NCBI GenBank assembly: GCA_002498205.1
Contig: DAGQ01000033.1
Span: 1 to 6,177, forward strand
DNA length: 6,177 nucleotides
Reading direction: 5' to 3'
Source of the DNA: Euryarchaeota archaeon UBA596
GTDB lineage: Archaea > Thermoplasmatota > Poseidoniia > Poseidoniales > Poseidoniaceae
Within the stretch, counting starts at the first letter, position 1. Every line of letters starts with the position of its first letter. A model generated the notes under the pieces. The model was given only the letters and a program-made list of their open reading frames with translations. It had not been told where the DNA came from and did no database searches. The position numbers were made by a program, and so were the translations under genes. Below are positions 5,791-6,177 of the stretch, in pieces.

Positions 5791-6177
5791 ATGCCTTACG
5801 AAGCACTTGATTTCTACGACATTGACTCATTATTGACCGAAGAAGAATTAATGATTAGAGATTTAGTAAGAGAATGGGTTGATGATAAGGTAATTCCCAA
5901 TATTGAACAAGCATGTAGGGATGGAGTATTTCCCGATGAATGGAGAAGGGATCTTGGTGAAATGGGTGTCTTAGGTGCGCCTTTGAAAGGATATGGTTGC
6001 CCAGGTCTTTCCTACACGGCATATGGCTTAATTTGTCAAGAATTAGAGAGAGGAGATTCGGGATTACGTTCATTTGCAAGTGTACAAGGTTCATTAGCCA
6101 TGTACCCTATTTGGGATTTTGGTAGTGAAGAACAAAAAGAAAAATATCTTCCTAAAATGACTACAGGAGAATACGTA
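5791..6177 (+). CDS. gcdH: Glutaryl-CoA dehydrogenase, N-terminal part (cut by right edge)
   Basis: 129 residues are visible of an expected total near 390. The enzyme oxidises and decarboxylates glutaryl-CoA to crotonyl-CoA in lysine and tryptophan breakdown, using FAD and passing electrons to ETF. The visible part is the N-terminal helical domain, with a family-typical start (LDFYDIDSLLTEEELMIRD, 6-24), then EMGVLGAPLKGYGCPGLSY (57-75), AYGLICQELERGDSGLRS (77-94) and GSEEQKEKYLPKM (111-123). As I recall the human enzyme, the glutaryl carboxylate is held by Arg94 and Ser98 in an R-x-x-x-S arrangement. Here Arg93 and Ser97 occupy that place, which favours glutaryl-CoA over plain acyl-CoA. The catalytic Glu and both family signatures lie beyond the window. 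The ATG is supported by GAGG six bases upstream. The first acyl-CoA dehydrogenase in the window lacks this Arg. Confidence 0.88.
   Translation, partial: MPYEALDFYDIDSLLTEEELMIRDLVREWVDDKVIPNIEQACRDGVFPDEWRRDLGEMGVLGAPLKGYGCPGLSYTAYGLICQELERGDSGLRSFASVQGSLAMYPIWDFGSEEQKEKYLPKMTTGEYV

Noticed and set aside
5855..6094. Minus-strand open frame opposite the glutaryl-CoA dehydrogenase gene
   Set aside because: It is antisense to an unmistakable enzyme N-terminus and has no family features.

Overview
The window is an AT-rich stretch of gene-dense genome that looks archaeal. The tyrosyl-tRNA synthetase is of the archaeal/eukaryotic type, next to it lies a DUF5611-like protein (a family I know only from archaea), and TATA-like boxes precede several genes. 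The domain at the left edge and the secreted beta-propeller protein resemble proteins I associate with marine Thermoplasmatota (Poseidoniales/Marine Group II, possibly Marine Group III). That placement is inference from memory, not a database result. I see no mobile element, CRISPR array, tRNA or rRNA.

Layout: (1) 1-971 (+) is the 3' part of a gene cut by the left edge. It encodes a compact beta-rich domain fused to a degenerate EF-hand-like loop and a long coiled coil. (2) 975-2147 (-) is a complete acyl-CoA dehydrogenase, convergent with gene 1 and only 3 bp away. (3) 2148-2261 is a divergent promoter region with two TATA-like boxes and short direct repeats. (4) 2262-2672 (+) is a glycine-cleavage H-protein homologue with Glu where the lipoyl-lysine should be. 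Its stop codon overlaps that of the next gene. (5) 2669-3832 (-) is tyrS, preceded after 27 bp by (6) 3860-4396 (-), a DUF5611-like gene; the two probably form an operon. (7) 4397-4495 is a second divergent promoter region. (8) 4496-5728 (+) is a secreted, C-terminally anchored beta-propeller-like protein. (9) 5791-6177 (+) is the start of a glutaryl-CoA dehydrogenase gene cut by the right edge. No gene-free stretch exceeds 300 bases; the longest gap is 114 bp.

The two acyl-CoA dehydrogenases point to a heterotrophic lifestyle with acyl-CoA oxidation (fatty acids, and glutaryl-CoA from lysine or tryptophan breakdown). They are far apart on opposite strands, so they are not one operon. The remaining genes are translation and housekeeping (tyrS with its DUF5611 partner), a cell-surface protein, and the H-protein-like gene, which has no gcvT or gcvP beside it. 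The most unusual items are the H-like protein without its lipoyl-lysine and the sharp change in base composition at the domain boundary of the first gene.
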